NCBI RefSeq assembly: GCF_030409755.1 | Contig: NZ_JAUFQE010000003.1 | Coordinates: forward strand, 1-64,000 | From: Vibrio lentus | Lineage (GTDB): Bacteria; Pseudomonadota; Gammaproteobacteria; Enterobacterales; Vibrionaceae | Reading direction: 5' to 3' | DNA length: 64,000 bases | Part shown: in pieces, positions 1-8,255 of the stretch | Layout: every line of letters begins with the position of its first letter | How positions within the stretch are numbered: position 1 is the stretch's first letter | The notes under the pieces: model-generated | Seen by the model: the letters and a program-made list of their open reading frames with translations, nothing else | The model's database searches: none | What the model was told of the DNA's origin: nothing | Program-made: the position numbers and the translations under genes

Positions 1-202
1 AAACCGTGTACCCATCGTAGTCACAATATTTTCAATTTTAGAACTCGACTTTGATTCTAGTCTTGAGGTTAGGTTAAACAACAGGTATTGGTTGGTGAGA
101 AGCCTAATAACTTAATTCAACGCGGCTGGTGCCATCTTCTTTAGGTTTTTTACAGCCTTGATATTATCGATTAGTAACGGATGGATAACTTTTAATGAAA
201 AG

Positions 203-330
203 TGTATTACCTATGTAATACATTGACAGGGCGATGTGTGTTTATTATTGTGTATTACTCATGTATTACTCATGTATTACTCATGTATTACTCATGTATT
301 ACTCATGTATTACACATGTAATACATGAGG
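203..330 (+). promoter_or_regulatory. parA promoter, operator palindrome and iteron array
   Basis: A perfect palindrome TGTATTAC-CTAT-GTAATACA lies at 203-222. It is followed by a -35-like TTGACA (223-228) and, 17 bases on, a -10-like TATTGT (246-251). Directly after comes a tandem array of an 11-bp unit (ATGTATTACTC, about five copies) ending in an inverted pair TGTATTAC-ACAT-GTAATACA just before the Shine-Dalgarno of parA. The same half-site recurs between parA and the next gene and after the operon. Inference: these are binding sites for the small partner protein, acting as autoregulatory operator and centromere. The second copy of the operon (53077-53148) lacks the five extra units. Confidence 0.75.
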
Positions 331-338
331 TGTCTACT

Positions 339-1112
339 ATGAAAACAAAGATCATCAGCGCAGCGAACCAAAAAGGTGGCGTTGGAAAAACCACGACTCT
401 TGTCAATTTAGGAGCTGAGCTTACACGAAAACGAAAAGTGTTAGTCATTGACCTTGATCCTCAAGGGAACTGCTCCAAAACGTTAACCGGACAACGTGAT
501 TTTAAGTTTGAAGAGACGGTTGCTGCTTTGTTTGATAAGCCTAAAGTTGTGTCCATTGTCGATTTAATTCAACCTGCAAAGCTTAATGGGAACTCTATTG
601 AAAACCTCTATGTTGTTCCCGCTGATGTTCAGTTGTCACGTGTCATCGAAACATCACTGACAAAGATTAATCGTGAACGAATTTTAGAGAAGCAATTGGC
701 AAAGTTAGGTGATACCTATGATTTCATTCTTCTTGATACTCCACCAAACTTATCCCTAACCACTCTTAACGCAATCCAGGCTTCAGATCTTATTTTGATC
801 CCTGTTGATTCAGGTGCATTTTCACTGGACGGCATTAGTCCTTTACTCGAAGCTGTCTCTGAAATTAAGGATGACGAAGGCAACTATCTGATTCTGAGGA
901 ACGAGGTCGATTCAAGAAACGCTATTATTAATGAGTTCATTGATGAGGAATTGGAGGTAATACAAGATAAATTGCTACCAGTATCTGTCCGTCGTTCTGA
1001 GCATGTCGGACAAGCTAATGCCGTTTCTTCTCCTGTGCGATTTTATAAATCGGGTTCTCTTGTTAATAACGATTACCGAAAACTCGCTGCGTTTCTTTTA
1101 AATTTAATGTAA
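339..1112 (+). CDS. parA: ParA-family partition ATPase (type Ib-like)
   Basis: This is a 257-residue P-loop ATPase of the ParA/MinD family that would segregate the replicon by forming nucleoid-bound gradients. Near the N-terminus it has the deviant Walker A motif KGGVGKTT. The Walker A' segment DLDPQGNCSKTL follows near residue 40, and LLDTPPNLS (Walker B) near residue 130. It lacks an N-terminal helix-turn-helix, which fits the short type Ib class that leaves repression to its partner. The ATG at 339 is preferred because it has GAGG 8 bases upstream and starts right at the conserved MKTKIISAANQKGG; the open frame back to 234 runs through the promoter and iterons. The partner gene begins 16 bases after the stop. 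A near-identical copy lies at 53158. Confidence 0.9.
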   Translation: MKTKIISAANQKGGVGKTTTLVNLGAELTRKRKVLVIDLDPQGNCSKTLTGQRDFKFEETVAALFDKPKVVSIVDLIQPAKLNGNSIENLYVVPADVQLSRVIETSLTKINRERILEKQLAKLGDTYDFILLDTPPNLSLTTLNAIQASDLILIPVDSGAFSLDGISPLLEAVSEIKDDEGNYLILRNEVDSRNAIINEFIDEELEVIQDKLLPVSVRRSEHVGQANAVSSPVRFYKSGSLVNNDYRKLAAFLLNLM

Positions 1113-1128
1113 TACATAGGTAATACAC

Positions 1129-1428
1129 ATGAGCAAGTTAAAGAAACGAGGAGCTATAACAGCTATCTCTAGTGACAAGAACGAGGGTTCAAGTAAGTCG
1201 AATGGAATTACGACTGTCAAAAAGAAGGTGACGACATCTTATAAGGTGCCTCCTCTGACTCTTAGAATGTCACTGACTGATAAAGAACGGATAACTGATT
1301 GGGTAGCAAATCTGCAAGAGCAGACAGAGAGAAATGTGTCTGCAGCAAAACTGTACCGAGCCTTGGCTTTATATCGAGACAAGATCGATGATGAAGATCT
1401 CATCGAGTTGATCAACAAAATGAATTAA
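1129..1428 (+). CDS. Small ParB/ParG-like DNA-binding protein, putative ribbon-helix-helix
   Basis: This is a 99-residue basic protein directly downstream of parA. The first 40 residues are polar and probably disordered. The C-terminal half has a short beta strand (PPLTLRMSL) followed by two predicted helices, as in ribbon-helix-helix centromere-binding proteins of type Ib partition systems. The flanking GTATTAC half-sites upstream of parA, between the two genes and just after this stop are the probable binding sites. The call rests on position, size and secondary-structure pattern, not on a recognised family signature. In the copy at 53948 nearly all substitutions fall in the N-terminal tail, while the folded half is unchanged. 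Confidence 0.65.
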   Translation: MSKLKKRGAITAISSDKNEGSSKSNGITTVKKKVTTSYKVPPLTLRMSLTDKERITDWVANLQEQTERNVSAAKLYRALALYRDKIDDEDLIELINKMN

Positions 1429-1431
1429 ACA

Positions 1432-1451
1432 TGTATTACCTATGTAATACA
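1432..1451. promoter_or_regulatory. Palindromic site after the par operon
   Basis: TGTATTAC-CTAT-GTAATACA is identical to the operator palindrome upstream of parA and starts three bases after the stop codon of the small par gene. It is probably another binding site of the partition protein. In the second copy (54250 onward) it has decayed to a direct rather than inverted arrangement. Confidence 0.6.
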
Positions 1452-1799
1452 TGTTTATATAAAGGCTCGTTATAGACTTTAAGCGATGTCATAGGGCCTA
1501 CCTCGGACTTAACTTCAAACACTGATGAACATGACACTTGAAGAGTCTTGTTACCTGTTCTGAGCCCATTTCCTTGTACAGACAAACACTTTAAACGTGT
1601 CTTTATCACGATTCTTATGTTGCCTTAGGCGGCGTTTTTCAAGGTAGGCGTCACCCTGCGGGCTAGGCCCTGACTGCCCTAAGAGTCTTAGCGCCTTGTC
1701 GTTCCCTCCTCGTTGATCTCTCTGTCTTTGAATAAGTTCGAATAAGGGCTTGTTTTCTTATGCGCCGATTTCTTTCACTCGCCTCATTTTCGGGCTCGC
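1452..1799. other. Intergenic stretch without a recognisable gene
   Basis: No coding region is supported. The text is conserved in the second backbone copy (54270-54600) with a short deletion, and it carries the run-in to the structured leader that follows. Open frames here, such as the one starting at 1760, read through the leader RNA and are not believed. Confidence 0.6.
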
Positions 1800-1940
1800 A
1801 GGCTGTTAACCGTGTCTCCCCACAACCTGTTTTTCAAGGGAGGCTTCGCCGCTGCGCGCCCTTGCAAAGCAGAACGATGTTGAGAGAGCGGACAGCCAAG
1901 CGGCTCCGAAAAGTGATACTCAAACAGAAAGGAAACTCTC
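1800..1940 (+). ncRNA. Structured 5' leader, radC RNA motif-like
   Basis: A hairpin is formed by CTGTTTTTCAAGGG (from about 1826) and CCCTTGCAAAGCAG (1859 onward), around the invariant segment AGGCTTCGCCGCTGCGCG. It is followed by GGACAGCCAAGCGGCT, an outer TTGAG/CTCAA pair and the purine-rich ACAGAAAGGAAA just before the start codon. The same architecture with different but still complementary stem arms precedes radC (3218-3332) and the gene at 21880. From memory this matches the radC RNA motif described in 5' UTRs of DNA-exchange genes of Proteobacteria. A cis-regulatory role is inferred. Confidence 0.7.
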
Positions 1941-2450
1941 ATGGCGCAACAAAACTCAACCCCAACTCTCTCTAATTCAAATTCATCGACCAGCGTTTCG
2001 CCGCTGGGGCACGAAAGCTCACCAAAAAATGATATCTCTAGTCCTTTGGCGGTATTGAAGTTGCGCTATCAAGTCAAAAAGTGTCGTGATGAGGCGAAAA
2101 GAAAGTCTGATTTTGTTTCCAAAATCCAACGTTTGAAAATGTTCAGTCGTCGTCAGTCGCCAGAGCAACAGGCTGATATCACGGCGTTAAAAAAACAAGG
2201 GTTCGTTGACGCTATCAAGCAGCAGTTTCCGCAATTGGTGTCGCGTCGTTTTGCTTTCCATGAAATCCGTAACTTTTTCATCGAATTAAATGGCGCTGGT
2301 TTTGGTGAATGGTTTCTTCACGAACGAGTGGATCACATCATTATGTACACCACTTACGGGTCTGTGTTTCCAGCGTTGCGCTTTGTGACAATGGGGGAGG
2401 GAACGTTTAAGTGCTCAGGATTTTGTTTTGATGTGCGTTTTGGCGCTTAG
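1941..2450 (+). CDS. Backbone protein of unknown function, 169 residues
   Basis: I do not recognise a family. The first 35 or so residues (MAQQNSTPTLS and a Ser/Asn/Pro-rich stretch ending SSPKNDIS) are low-complexity and nearly the same as the start of the otherwise unrelated protein at 21880. Residues 40 to 169 look folded, with a basic helix (LRYQVKKCRDEAKRKSDF) and a hydrophobic C-terminal part ending CSGFCFDVRFGA. The start follows AAAGGAAAC directly after the structured leader. The small gene at 2459 begins 8 bases after the stop, so the two are probably co-transcribed. The second copy at 54743 differs at scattered residues, which indicates a maintained reading frame. Confidence 0.75.
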   Translation: MAQQNSTPTLSNSNSSTSVSPLGHESSPKNDISSPLAVLKLRYQVKKCRDEAKRKSDFVSKIQRLKMFSRRQSPEQQADITALKKQGFVDAIKQQFPQLVSRRFAFHEIRNFFIELNGAGFGEWFLHERVDHIIMYTTYGSVFPALRFVTMGEGTFKCSGFCFDVRFGA

Positions 2451-2458
2451 GGGGTCAC

Positions 2459-2775
2459 ATGACAGTTCGTTCTACAGTATCCGCTGACATATCCATGCAC
2501 GTGATTTGGGTGAATTCAACCGACTTTTACTCCACCGTAAAGGCCGTCAAGGTTCATGAGATTTTGGTGAATGAGTTTGGGTATACCGACTCTTTAATAC
2601 TAGAGGAAGGCAACCGAGGGAGGGGGTGAGTATCAGTATGTGTGATAACACTACCACCATTAAGCAGATGCGAGAAGACTACGCCTACGCGAAGAAAACG
2701 GAAAGGACGAGAGAAACCACCTCCGAGCATCGTGCATCGGCAAAGGTTTTGCTCTCTTCTCTGTATGACGACTGA
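2459..2775 (+). pseudogene. Frameshifted copy of a 105-residue backbone gene
   Basis: The frame opens with ATG at 2459 (MTVRSTVSADISMHVIWVN) but stops after about 56 codons in the run GAGGGAGGGGGTGAG. The copy at 55261 has one more A at this place (GAGGGAAGGGGGTGAG) and reads through to 105 residues. The distal part of this copy (from about 2632 to 2775) keeps the ancestral frame, so a single-base deletion broke it. A sequencing error in the purine run cannot be excluded. The function of the intact protein is unknown. Confidence 0.75.
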
Positions 2776-2827
2776 AGTCTTCTTATTGTGTAATGTCATC
2801 AAACACTCATAAGAGAAGGTCATTAGT

Positions 2828-2920
2828 GTGTCTGGATTTTGTTTCGATATTCTAGTCGTTCGCGGCATTCAAGCGGGACGATTTTTTAGACGAGCAACGC
2901 CCTGTTCAGTCCTGTACTAA
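2828..2920 (+). CDS. Possible 30-residue peptide with GTG start
   Basis: A short frame starting GTG, with AGAAGG upstream, encodes VSGFCFDILVVRGIQ and so on. The copy at 55631 keeps the same length and stop despite several substitutions. Its start resembles the end of the protein encoded at 1941 (SGFCFDV), so it may instead be a duplicated gene tail. The rest of 2776-3217 shows no other supportable gene. Confidence 0.3.
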   Translation: MSGFCFDILVVRGIQAGRFFRRATPCSVLY

Positions 2921-3217
2921 GTGGTCAACGTTATCGAGTGAGCACGTTTAGGCTCTTTTGTGACAAATATGAGCGCGTCGTCGGAGGGGGAGTCCTTGGT
3001 TGAGGGGGATGCGAACATTCGGTGTGCAATCATCCAATCAAGTAAACCGAGAAAAACGCTCGTCACGAGCAGGCATTAATATTGAGTGGCGCAAGTCGAG
3101 TAACCAGCAGGGCGCCCTTTTGGTGGGGAAGGGATCTTTCTAACTGGGCGACGTGCTTTGGGTTGAGGTACTGGCTTAGGCTGTCCTTTGGCATGTTGAC
3201 GCGGCTTCCTTTAAACC

Positions 3218-3332
3218 GTCCCATTTGAGAACCCTCGCGCTAGGGAGGCTTCGCCGCTGCGCGCCCTTGCGCTACAGAACCTGCAACTGGGTACGGACAG
3301 TCAGACGCTCACCAAGACCGAAAGGAAATACC
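3218..3332 (+). ncRNA. Structured 5' leader of radC, radC RNA motif-like
   Basis: The stem CGCGCTAGGG pairs with CCCTTGCGCT around the invariant loop segment AGGCTTCGCCGCTGCGCG. Then come GGACAGTCAGACGCTCACC and GAAAGGAAA before the ATG. Compared with the leader at 1800, the loop is unchanged but the outer stem has compensatory base changes, which supports a selected RNA fold. Confidence 0.72.
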
Positions 3333-3719
3333 ATGTCAGCACGTGTTCAATACTCAAATGTTTCGTTATTCACATTAGAAGAAAAGGGCATCCTTGACCA
3401 GGCCGCAAGTATTCTCAAATCCAAACTGTTTATTTCAGAACAAACACCATTAACCTCGCCTGAATTGGTGAAATCGTTCTGCCAAACGTCTTTGGCCGCT
3501 TGTGAGTCTGAAGTGTTTGGGATTATCTTCCTCGATAATCAACATCGAGTGTTGCGCACCAAAGAGATGTTCTACGGTACCGTTAATGCCGCTTCGGTCT
3601 ATCCGCGTGAAGTCGTGAAAGCGTCGCTGGCCACGAACGCGAGTGCGGTTATTCTCTATCATAACCACCCAAGTGGTGCGCCAAGAAGCGCATATGTAAA
3701 ACGCAATGTAATTGCTTGA
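3333..3719 (+). CDS. radC: RadC-like JAB/MPN protein, 5' exon (to 3675) and read-through into the intron
   Basis: This is the N-terminal 114 codons of a short plasmid-type RadC homologue, a JAB/MPN metalloprotease-fold protein. The exon includes the first half of the metal-binding motif, HNHPSG. It ends at 3675 where a group II intron begins (GTGCG at 3676); without splicing, translation stops at 3719 after 11 foreign residues. Joined to 6063-6205, the codons read [18 protein letters not shown], matching the family motif HxHPSGx(n)SxxD, and the spliced product would be 161 residues, a normal length for this class. The start is fixed by GAAAGGAAA seven bases upstream of ATG. Function depends on intron splicing. 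Confidence 0.88.
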   Translation: MSARVQYSNVSLFTLEEKGILDQAASILKSKLFISEQTPLTSPELVKSFCQTSLAACESEVFGIIFLDNQHRVLRTKEMFYGTVNAASVYPREVVKASLATNASAVILYHNHPSGAPRSAYVKRNVIA

Positions 3720-6062
3720 TTTCAAGGAGTAATCAATGATTAGAAACGCATGCAACTTCCATTAGGCTGGCTGTTGTGTGAAGCCGTTTTGACAATGTGG
3801 CTGACATTTCCCCTACGAAATGGAGAGCTGCTAATCAGAGTCTTGCTAAGACTACGAAAGAAACTGATGTTTGACGCCTCGAAGGTTGGACTGTCTGTTA
3901 TGAAGGTAGGGACAAGACAGAGTCACTGGATCTCCACCTATGACGGGGGGAGAAATCTCGCTTGGATAGAGACTGAACGCTCCTACAGAGATACGAGTTC
4001 AAGTCTCCCAGTGACGAGCACGGCGACGAGCCGTGCAAGGGGTACAGTCAGAGTCTAAGGCAAGATGGTGACGTTACATATGTGAACTTGGGAACTTTCT
4101 ATTGTTATCTTGGCAACAAGATCTGGGAGCCTGAACCTACATGCAATTAGAAAGGGCGGAGCCTTCGTAGTAGTCCGAGGTTAGGAAAGCTAATCACATG
4201 GCGAAGGGAGGCAGTTTGACAAAACGTTTGTAAAAGTGAATTAAGCAGGAGAACAACGGTAATGTTGCTTTCAACGATCGCCCAAAAACAACAAACACTT
4301 GCAAAGAAAGCAACTGAGAATCCAGAGTATAAATTTAATCGTTTATACGATCTTCTTCATTGGGAGACATGGATACATCAGGCTGCTATTAATGTGTTAT
4401 CTAGGCCAGGAAGTAGGACAGATGGCGTAGATGGTAAAACTCGCGACTACTTTAAACAAACCTATGAAAGACAACTGTCTTTGATCATAGAACAGTTAAA
4501 GTCAGGGAATTACCGTCCACTACCTGTAAAGAGGGTCTATATACCAAAGCCGAATGGAACCAAACGTCCTCTCGGTATTCCGGCTTTACGAGATCGTATT
4601 GTTCAGGAAGGTATAAGAATGGCACTCGATCCTATATACGAAACGGATTTTCATCCCTATTCCTTTGGGTTTAGGAAAAGTCGATGCACTATGGATGCGA
4701 TTGCAGTGTTGATGCCCTTAGCTAACTCCATATCAAAACATTTCTATGTTATTGAGGGGGACTTAAAAAGCTACTTCGACACTGTTAATCATCGAATATT
4801 ACTCAAATTGTTAAAAAAGCGGATAGCAGATAGGAAACTCATCTCTCTGCTCCATCGCTTTCTTCGTGCCGGTGTCATGGAAAAGCAGCTATTTGCTCAA
4901 ACTCGTGAAGGGGTACCGCAAGGGGGGATCATTTCCCCACTGCTAGCAAATCTATACTTGAACGAATTTGATCAATGGGCAGCGAAGAAATGGCAGCTAT
5001 CTCAATCAGAAAGACAAAATACGAGGAAAGCGGGTCGCGGTAATTATACCATGGTTCGCTATGCCGATGATTTTGTTGTCGTATCAAATGATGGGATAGC
5101 TGGAGTAAGGCAAGCTAAAGCTGAAATTAAGGAATTTCTGGAGGAAGAGCTAAAACTTACTCTTTCTGAGGAGAAAACTTTAATTACACACGTTAACAAA
5201 GGATACGACTTTTTGGGGTTCTATATTAAACGGAACTACTCGGAAGGACGATGGGTGGTACACTTGCGCCCCTCAATGAAAAGTGTGAAGCGTGTGAAAG
5301 CTAAGCTTAAAAGTCTTACTACACGAAACCAAACTTTATATGATGAAGTTACGAAGATGAAACAAATAAATCAAGTAGTTAGAGGGTGGTGTGAATATTA
5401 TAAACATACATCTTTACTCAGTGATTTAGAAGCGATCAGTCGCTATGCGTGGCACAGATACCACAAGTGGTTACTGGCAAAATACAAAGGAAGTAGAAAG
5501 GTGCAACTCATCAAGGACAAAACATGCACAATCATGAAACGTCAACGATGGGTAGCGAATACATTCGGTATTCAAGTACATCAATGGCTGCCATCAGCAA
5601 AAGAGCTCAATCGTTCTCGTTATTGGAATCGTGGCAGAAATGGATTTGAACATCCCTATCTAGTCGCGTCCAGTAACGAAATCCAACCACCACTAGGACT
5701 TAAAGGTCCAGAGCCTTCGATATATCTAACAGCACGGATGAGCCGTGAAGATAATAGAGAGTATCCAAAGGACTGGCACTATAGACGACTAAAGGTACTA
5801 AAGCGAGATAGCTTTGCATGTGTGATATGCAAAGAACAAAATGACATCCAAGTTCATCACCGTAGAGGCGTTAAATCGTGGGCGGTAAAAGACTTGGTAA
5901 CATTATGTCGAAAGCATCACATGATGGAACACAAGAAACTGCGAGTTGATGATTGTCAAATGGAGAGCCGGATGCGGGGAAACTCGCACGTCCGGTTCGG
6001 AGAGAGGAGTGAGTAAAACCGCCAGCTGTGAAGCTGGTATGGCGTACTTGCCCCTACTCTAC
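3676..6062 (+). mobile_element. Group II intron with HNH-type intron-encoded protein, inserted in radC
   Basis: The intron starts GTGCGCC at 3676. Ribozyme domains I-IV lie before and around the protein gene. A domain V hairpin (GAGCCGGATGCGGGG ... CGCACGTCCGGTTC) is at about 5964-5999, domain VI follows, and the 3' end is AC at 6062. Removing exactly 3676-6062 restores an uninterrupted RadC frame across its catalytic motif, so the boundaries are firm. Length is 2387 bases. The copy at 56484-58870 has the same length and an identical encoded protein although the flanking exons differ, pointing to recent homing or gene conversion. Confidence 0.92.
4262..6016 (+). CDS. ltrA: Group II intron reverse transcriptase/maturase with HNH endonuclease
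   Basis: This 584-residue intron-encoded protein assists splicing and reverse-transcribes the intron during retrohoming. In order it shows an N-terminal RT-0 type region, RT fingers-palm with REGVPQGGIISPLLANLY near residue 220 and the catalytic YADDFVVV near residue 262, a maturase (X) domain around residues 330-420, and a C-terminal HNH domain with CVIC, HHRRG and LCRKHH near residues 525-560. All signature residues are present, so the protein should be active. AGGAGA lies just upstream of the ATG. The gene sits in intron domain IV. The identical protein is encoded at 57070. Confidence 0.93.
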   Translation: MLLSTIAQKQQTLAKKATENPEYKFNRLYDLLHWETWIHQAAINVLSRPGSRTDGVDGKTRDYFKQTYERQLSLIIEQLKSGNYRPLPVKRVYIPKPNGTKRPLGIPALRDRIVQEGIRMALDPIYETDFHPYSFGFRKSRCTMDAIAVLMPLANSISKHFYVIEGDLKSYFDTVNHRILLKLLKKRIADRKLISLLHRFLRAGVMEKQLFAQTREGVPQGGIISPLLANLYLNEFDQWAAKKWQLSQSERQNTRKAGRGNYTMVRYADDFVVVSNDGIAGVRQAKAEIKEFLEEELKLTLSEEKTLITHVNKGYDFLGFYIKRNYSEGRWVVHLRPSMKSVKRVKAKLKSLTTRNQTLYDEVTKMKQINQVVRGWCEYYKHTSLLSDLEAISRYAWHRYHKWLLAKYKGSRKVQLIKDKTCTIMKRQRWVANTFGIQVHQWLPSAKELNRSRYWNRGRNGFEHPYLVASSNEIQPPLGLKGPEPSIYLTARMSREDNREYPKDWHYRRLKVLKRDSFACVICKEQNDIQVHHRRGVKSWAVKDLVTLCRKHHMMEHKKLRVDDCQMESRMRGNSHVRFGERSE

Positions 6063-6205
6063 GCGACGCCACCCCAAGTCAAGCTGACCGACGCATTACC
6101 CGTCAACTGACGGATGCGTTGGCATTGGTTGATATCCGAGTACTGGACCACTTTGTGGTTTCATTTGAGTGTGTGGTGTCTTTTGCTGAGCGAGGCTGGA
6201 TTTAA
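6063..6205 (+). CDS. radC: RadC 3' exon
   Basis: This is the second exon of the intron-split radC. Joined after 3675 it supplies the last 47 residues: [19 protein letters not shown], then [14 protein letters not shown] and a C-terminal tail ending RGWI and TAA at 6203-6205. These contain the Ser and Asp that complete the JAB motif. It has no start of its own and is only meaningful after splicing. Confidence 0.85.
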
Positions 6206-6251
6206 AAAAGCGGCTTATGGCCGCTGATTGAAATAGGGTAGGAGACTACCC
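6206..6251 (+). terminator. Two hairpins after radC
   Basis: AGCGGC-TTATG-GCCGCT follows the stop codon directly. A second stem GGGTAG-GAGA-CTACCC (6236-6251) is followed by TTT. Both are conserved in the second copy at 59014-59059. They look like the transcription end of the backbone module. Confidence 0.6.
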
Positions 6252-6260
6252 TTTAACAAA

Positions 6261-6345
6261 TTTGTGGACAAGAAACGCGTTAGAGTTTAAGGTCTAACAC
6301 GCTCGATATAGATTAGAAGAAGTATCTTGAAACCTTAAACGCTTG
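6261..6345 (-). repeat. Border repeat B, copy 1
   Basis: Read on the minus strand it runs from AAGGTTTCAAGATACTT through TCTAAT and an inverted pair GTTAGA/TCTAAC to GTCCA. Related copies are at 12968-13082 and 59172-59275. It sits exactly where the backbone module ends and cargo begins, fused to the tail of a cassette gene. The TTTTGTCCAAAA end is degenerate here. Confidence 0.6.
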
Positions 6346-6512
6346 TATGCATTTTCAAACACTAAGCTTTCCCACTAATTCTGCGAAAGACTCTTCAATT
6401 GTTTGGCCCGCAGTGTCGATTTGAATCACCTTATCGCCCCACGGTTCGTAGTAACGATTTTGAACCTGTTGCCAGGTAGGCTGGTTTAGGTTGGTCACTT
6501 CGCTTTTTCGAG

Positions 6513-8255
6513 TGTGATTACCGAGGGAGGTTGACGGTCTAAATACCGAAGGATTCTGTCGTTGCTTTATTCATAGTAGTCCACTATTGCAGATTAGTTT
6601 CTATTCGATAATTGATTCCTCGGCACGTGCCTCCCGTAACTCTCTTGTATTCAGCTTTTCTTCAAGCCAGATGTTCCTTACTGTTGAGTGACTAATCGAG
6701 ATGTTAAAGCGCTTCCTCATCTCACCACTTATCCTAATAGAGGTTAGGTGAGGCGATTTTAGTGTTAATGAGATGACGATATTTCGAGTCTTTTCATCGA
6801 TGCGATTATTGTTGTGTGATTGACCATACAGACGTTTCAAAGCAAGTGGGCCATGGGCTTCAAGTAATTGACGGTTGTTGTGAATGCTTTTGACAGAACA
6901 ACCGCTTTGTCGAGCCGCTTCTCTCACATTGCCTAACTTATTGGCAAGCTCTATGACATCGAGCTTTTTCTGAACTTCTTCTCCGTATTCTTTCCTAGAG
7001 CTAGGCTCAGTAAGCTCTTTAATCGATAACTCTCGGTCGGCAAAATAAGCCGTAAAACCCCCATCAAGTTGCTTACGTAATTCGACTTGTTGACTCACGA
7101 TAGAGTGCCGTAACGGGGAGGTGATTTGATACATTGCGTTGGCGTAACTGAAGGTATGATCTCGACGGATTTTTCGATATTCTTTTTGAATACATATCGC
7201 GTCAATGTTCAGGTACTTCGGAACGGGTGTATGCTCAGAGCGCATTAATTTGGCGTTAACTGTGAGGGTCGTTGCCCAATACTCAGGGATGAAGGTGTTT
7301 TGTAGGTAGTTATTTGCACTGATCATATCAGTAACCCCAGCCAACCTTAACTCAGGGACTAGACGATCTTGGAACGTATCAAAGGCACGTTCGATGCGAC
7401 CCTTGCCTTGAGGCGAATTGGCAAAAATAATTTCTATACCCAGCTCTTCACAGGCTCGTTGCATCTGGGAGAAGTGGCAACGTTTTGGTCCACCGAAGAT
7501 GCCAGCTCTATCGACATAAAGAGTCTTAAAAAGCCCTTTTTTCTCGATATAAGTTTTCATTACTTTGAGGCATCCTTCGGTGGTTTCTGAAGGGAAAAAC
7601 TCCGCATGAACCTCACTGGTTGCATCATCAATCATGGCGATAAGACAAGATTTTTTATCACCGAACCAAAGGTGTGGACTGCCGTCCATTTGCAGCATTA
7701 AGCCTTCGGCCTCCATACGCTCACGTCGTCTTCTTACCTTAGAACGTCGATGTTTGGCTCGTTTTACATGATGGATTTCATGTGCCCAGGTACGAAGCGT
7801 CTCCCGCTTTACTTTGATGCCTTCAAATACCTCTAACATGTCGGCGAGATGAAGCATGTTAAAGTCGTAATACTTGGCCTTTATAAGAGCTTGAACTTGC
7901 TGCTTTAAGGTAATGGGTATTTTATTAGCGGGTGTCCTTCCTGTGTTGCCATGAACCACAAATCGGATACCATCAGAGCGATATCGCCTGAGATAACGTT
8001 CAATGGTTCTGCGAGACTTATTGAGGAGCTTAGAGGCATTAGTAATTGATATTTTACCGAGAGCAACTTTCGCGATGATATCCACGGTAAGCTGAGATTG
8101 AGTATCCATAACGATCATCCTATACACCCCTGACTAATTCGTAGCACTAGTCAAAGGATTACGTAAAAATAGAGACCGTCAATTTCCCTCGGTAATTAAG
8201 CGAATGACAAAGTCGCTTGGTAGTTACGATACGACAGAATCGCTTGGTGATCACA
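6513..8255 (-). mobile_element. ISNCY/IS1202-like insertion sequence
   Basis: The left end TGTGATTACC (6513) and right end GGTGATCACA (8246-8255) are inverted repeats, and both ends have an inner repeat TTACCGAGGGA...GACGGTCT. A 17-bp direct duplication CACTTCGCTTTTTCGAG flanks the element (6496-6512 and 8256-8272). The long target duplication, two-tier ends and transposase type fit the IS1202 group of ISNCY. Length 1743 bp. It interrupts a kinase gene. Confidence 0.85.
6601..8127 (-). CDS. ISNCY-family DDE transposase
   Basis: This is a 508-residue transposase with N-terminal helix-turn-helix regions (LGKISITNASKLLNKSRRTI), a basic region near residue 130, and an RNase H-fold core. The core shows QMDGSPHLWF (first Asp), TLYVDRAGIF (second Asp) and GRIERAFDTFQDRL (Glu), the DDE triad spacing of integrase-like transposases. 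A second helix-turn-helix-like segment follows near residue 400. The frame is intact. It fills the insertion sequence at 6513-8255 and reads away from the right end. The start could be MYRMIV or the Met at residue 7; neither changes the call. Confidence 0.88.
   Translation of the reverse strand: MYRMIVMDTQSQLTVDIIAKVALGKISITNASKLLNKSRRTIERYLRRYRSDGIRFVVHGNTGRTPANKIPITLKQQVQALIKAKYYDFNMLHLADMLEVFEGIKVKRETLRTWAHEIHHVKRAKHRRSKVRRRRERMEAEGLMLQMDGSPHLWFGDKKSCLIAMIDDATSEVHAEFFPSETTEGCLKVMKTYIEKKGLFKTLYVDRAGIFGGPKRCHFSQMQRACEELGIEIIFANSPQGKGRIERAFDTFQDRLVPELRLAGVTDMISANNYLQNTFIPEYWATTLTVNAKLMRSEHTPVPKYLNIDAICIQKEYRKIRRDHTFSYANAMYQITSPLRHSIVSQQVELRKQLDGGFTAYFADRELSIKELTEPSSRKEYGEEVQKKLDVIELANKLGNVREAARQSGCSVKSIHNNRQLLEAHGPLALKRLYGQSHNNNRIDEKTRNIVISLTLKSPHLTSIRISGEMRKRFNISISHSTVRNIWLEEKLNTRELREARAEESIIE

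Noticed and set aside
234..338. Upstream extension of parA (MCVYYCVLLMYYS ...)
   Set aside because: It translates the iteron array. The second copy lacks it, and a proper ribosome site precedes the ATG at 339.
1760..1975. 71-codon open frame before the 169-residue gene, repeated at 54562
   Set aside because: It reads through the structured leader and into the next gene in another frame, and has no ribosome site. Its conservation is explained by the RNA.
3750..4058. 102-codon frame between radC exon and the intron protein (also 56558)
   Set aside because: It lies in the group II intron ribozyme domains, has no ribosome site and no protein-like pattern.
6261..6345. Repeat B as an integron attC site
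   Set aside because: It has GTTAGA/TCTAAC pairs, but length, inner boxes and ends do not match the clear attC sites at 50762 and 59787.
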